The notes under the pieces are model-generated. The model saw only the letters and a list, made by a program, of their open reading frames with translations, did not search any database and had not been told where the DNA came from. Below, piece after piece: positions 5,791-7,338 of a DNA stretch of 7,338 nucleotides. Where the stretch lies: contig NVTQ01000056.1 of the NCBI GenBank assembly GCA_002401635.1, forward strand, positions 7,039 through 14,376, given 5' to 3'. A program made the translations under genes and the position numbers. The stretch comes from Pseudomonadota bacterium (GTDB lineage Bacteria > Pseudomonadota > Zetaproteobacteria > Mariprofundales > Mariprofundaceae). Position 1 is the stretch's first letter. Every line of letters starts with the position of its first letter.

Positions 5791-6330
5791 TTATTTGGAT
5801 GTAGAAGAAAACGTAAAGGGTGAGTTGGGATCTAACCAACCATGCGAAGCACCTTCAATGCTATCGGCATAGGGTAAATAAGGCTTAATATCCAATACAG
5901 GCGTGCCATCGAGCATATCCAAACCTTCAATAAACAATGTGCGTTTTTTGATGCTGGTGAGCGTTACAACAGATAAACCAATACGGTTGGGGCGGTGGGG
6001 GGCACGGGTTGAAAACAATCCACGCCGAATATCTGATCCGCGTGGTGGCATAACTGTAGGGTTCCAGCCTTGATTGAGATGCATCCAATAGATAACCCAG
6101 ATATGCGTAAAGCTATCCAAGTCTGCCAATGCTTGTTCAAAATTTAGCCCAGCGTTTAACTCAATAGACCCTTTGGTAGGGGTTGATAAATCTGGCTGGC
6201 GTGGTGCTGTGAAGCGTTCCTTAAATGGGCTATAAACAACGCCAATTGGCTTCATTTCAATGCTTAATGGGCTGTCATCTTTATGTTGAAATATATCGGT
6301 ATAGTTTTTCGCATCTTTTTTGGGTTTCAT
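5791..6330 (-). CDS. trmO: TrmO-like tRNA (t6A37) N6-methyltransferase, short form
   Basis: This 179-residue protein belongs to the TsaA/YaeB/TrmO (UPF0066) family. The family motifs are MKPIGVVYSPFKERFTAPRQ split over residues 26-45, PPRGSDIRRGLFSTRAPHR followed by PNRIGLS (95-120), and DMLDGTPVLDIKPYLPYAD (138-156). E. coli TrmO uses S-adenosylmethionine to methylate the threonylcarbamoyladenosine at position 37 of certain tRNAs, forming m6t6A. E. coli TrmO is about 235 residues; this protein stops just after the core beta-barrel domain, so it lacks the C-terminal domain of the longer forms, and tRNA specificity may differ. The ATG at 6330 overlaps the clpA stop by four bases (ATGA). The homologous region begins at M26 (ATG at 6255), which could be the true start, leaving a 25-residue charged leader of uncertain reality. 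The overlap with clpA favours 6330. Confidence 0.85.
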   Translation of the reverse strand: MKPKKDAKNYTDIFQHKDDSPLSIEMKPIGVVYSPFKERFTAPRQPDLSTPTKGSIELNAGLNFEQALADLDSFTHIWVIYWMHLNQGWNPTVMPPRGSDIRRGLFSTRAPHRPNRIGLSVVTLTSIKKRTLFIEGLDMLDGTPVLDIKPYLPYADSIEGASHGWLDPNSPFTFSSTSK

Positions 6331-7338
6331 GCATCAACAGTGGAAGGATATTCGATTTTTATTTTATCATCCTCAAGTACAACAAGGGCTTTTCCGCCTT
6401 TTTGTAATGCACCAAATAAAATAGCATCTGCCAAAGGCTTTTTAATTTCATTTTGAATAAGTCGTGACATTGGACGCGCTCCCATTTGCACATCATGCCC
6501 ATGTTTGGCGAGCCATATGCGAGCTGCGTCACAGACTTCCAGTTCAACTTTCTTTTCAAGCAGCTGCATTTCAAGTTCAACCAAGAATTTATCAGTTACA
6601 TGTAAGATAGTGCTCTGATCCAACGATGAGAATGGAATGACCGCATCCAAACGATTGCGAAACTCTGGCGTAAACAAGCGTTTAATCGCTTCTTCATCAC
6701 GCCCCTCACTGGATTGAGGGTTAAAACCAATGGCATTCTGCTGCATTTCAAATGCACCTGCATTGCTGGTCATAATCACGATGACATGCCTGAAATCAGC
6801 AGCACGACCATTGTTGTCAGTCAGTTTCCCATGATCCATCACTTGCAGTAGAATATTAAACAAATCTTGGTGAGCCTTTTCCATTTCATCGAGCAAAAGA
6901 ACGGCATGCGGATGTTTGTTGATGGCATCGGTGAGCAAACCACCTTGTTCATAACCAACATAACCTGGAGGGGCACCAATAAGGCGTGAAATCGCATGTG
7001 ACTCCATGTATTCAGACATATCAAAACGAATCAACTCAATGCCCATAATGCGTGCCAATTGGCGAACGACTTCGGTTTTACCAACACCTGTAGGCCCTGA
7101 AAACAAGAAACTGCCAATGGGTTTATCAGGGTGTGATAAACCAGCGCGTGATAAACGAATGCTCGCGGAGAGCTTTTCAATGGCATCATCTTGCCCGAAA
7201 ATAGCCAATTTTAAATTGCGTTCAAGATGTTCAAGGCTTTGTTTATCGCTTGAAGATACTTGACGGGTAGGGATGCGTGCCATGCTGGCAATGGTTGCTT
7301 CAATATCTGTAATATTGATTTGTTTTTTGCGCTTTCGT
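6327..7338 (-). CDS. clpA: ClpA, ATP-dependent unfoldase subunit of ClpAP (C-terminal 336 residues, runs off right edge)
   Basis: The reading frame is open to the right edge. The 18 codons upstream of the internal Met at 7283 (RKRKKQINITDIEATIAS) match the end of the ClpA linker, so Met 7283 is not a start; the first AAA+ module and the N-domain lie outside the window. Counting from that Met, the second AAA+ module shows Walker A GPTGVGKT (63-70), pore loop GYVG (107-110), Walker B VLLLDE (128-133), sensor 1 IMTSNAG (170-176), arginine-finger region PEFRNRLD (206-213) and sensor 2 GARPM (268-272). IGF (185-187) is the ClpP-docking loop, which is IGL in E. coli ClpA and IGF in ClpX; this supports a true ClpP partner and excludes ClpB. 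ClpA unfolds and threads proteins into ClpP in the cytosol, usually with the ClpS adaptor. Its stop overlaps the trmO start, forming an operon with trmO and the kinase-HDOD gene. Confidence 0.97.
   Translation of the reverse strand, partial: RKRKKQINITDIEATIASMARIPTRQVSSSDKQSLEHLERNLKLAIFGQDDAIEKLSASIRLSRAGLSHPDKPIGSFLFSGPTGVGKTEVVRQLARIMGIELIRFDMSEYMESHAISRLIGAPPGYVGYEQGGLLTDAINKHPHAVLLLDEMEKAHQDLFNILLQVMDHGKLTDNNGRAADFRHVIVIMTSNAGAFEMQQNAIGFNPQSSEGRDEEAIKRLFTPEFRNRLDAVIPFSSLDQSTILHVTDKFLVELEMQLLEKKVELEVCDAARIWLAKHGHDVQMGARPMSRLIQNEIKKPLADAILFGALQKGGKALVVLEDDKIKIEYPSTVDA

Noticed and set aside
6327..7283. A complete 318-residue ClpA-like protein starting at 7283
   Set aside because: The frame continues upstream to the window edge with sequence that matches the ClpA linker, so this is the 3' part of a full clpA and not a separate short gene.

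Overview
The window looks like chromosomal DNA from a Gram-negative bacterium, most likely a proteobacterium. It carries a ClpA-type unfoldase, an RlmN methyltransferase and a TrmO-like tRNA methyltransferase, all with proteobacterial-looking sequence, and its base composition leans moderately to A+T. A narrower placement cannot be made from the sequence alone. All coding regions are intact except the two genes cut by the window edges.

Left part (1-2928). The 5' half of rlmN reads leftward off the window edge. Diverging from it, with at most a few tens of bases between the start codons, is a rightward cluster of three tightly packed genes. The first encodes an ATP-grasp-like ligase whose motif order suggests a circular permutation. 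The second and third encode two small nucleotide-sugar-type transferases of the families named 'transferase 2' and 'transferase 1' rSAM/selenodomain-associated (TIGR04283 and TIGR04282, also annotated as arsenosugar biosynthesis glycosyltransferases). The stop and start codons overlap at both junctions, so the three products are probably made together and may act in one small-molecule pathway. No ArsM or ArsS partner lies in the window.

Middle part (2929-3814). A small hotdog-fold thioesterase-like gene reads leftward and converges on the transferase cluster. Upstream of it is a roughly 400-base non-coding stretch that holds two unrelated repeat structures. One is a 173-base, fully symmetric, MITE-like inverted repeat. 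The other is a C/G-rich dyad that resembles a common bacterial intergenic repeat.

Right part (3815-7338). Three leftward genes form an evident operon in the order clpA (3' end only), trmO-like, then a protein with an N-terminal Ser/Thr kinase and a C-terminal HDOD domain. clpA and trmO overlap by four bases, and trmO and the kinase gene are 17 bases apart. The operon joins protein quality control, tRNA modification and a phospho-signalling/HDOD regulator. No tRNA, rRNA, CRISPR array, transposase gene or convincing intrinsic terminator was seen.
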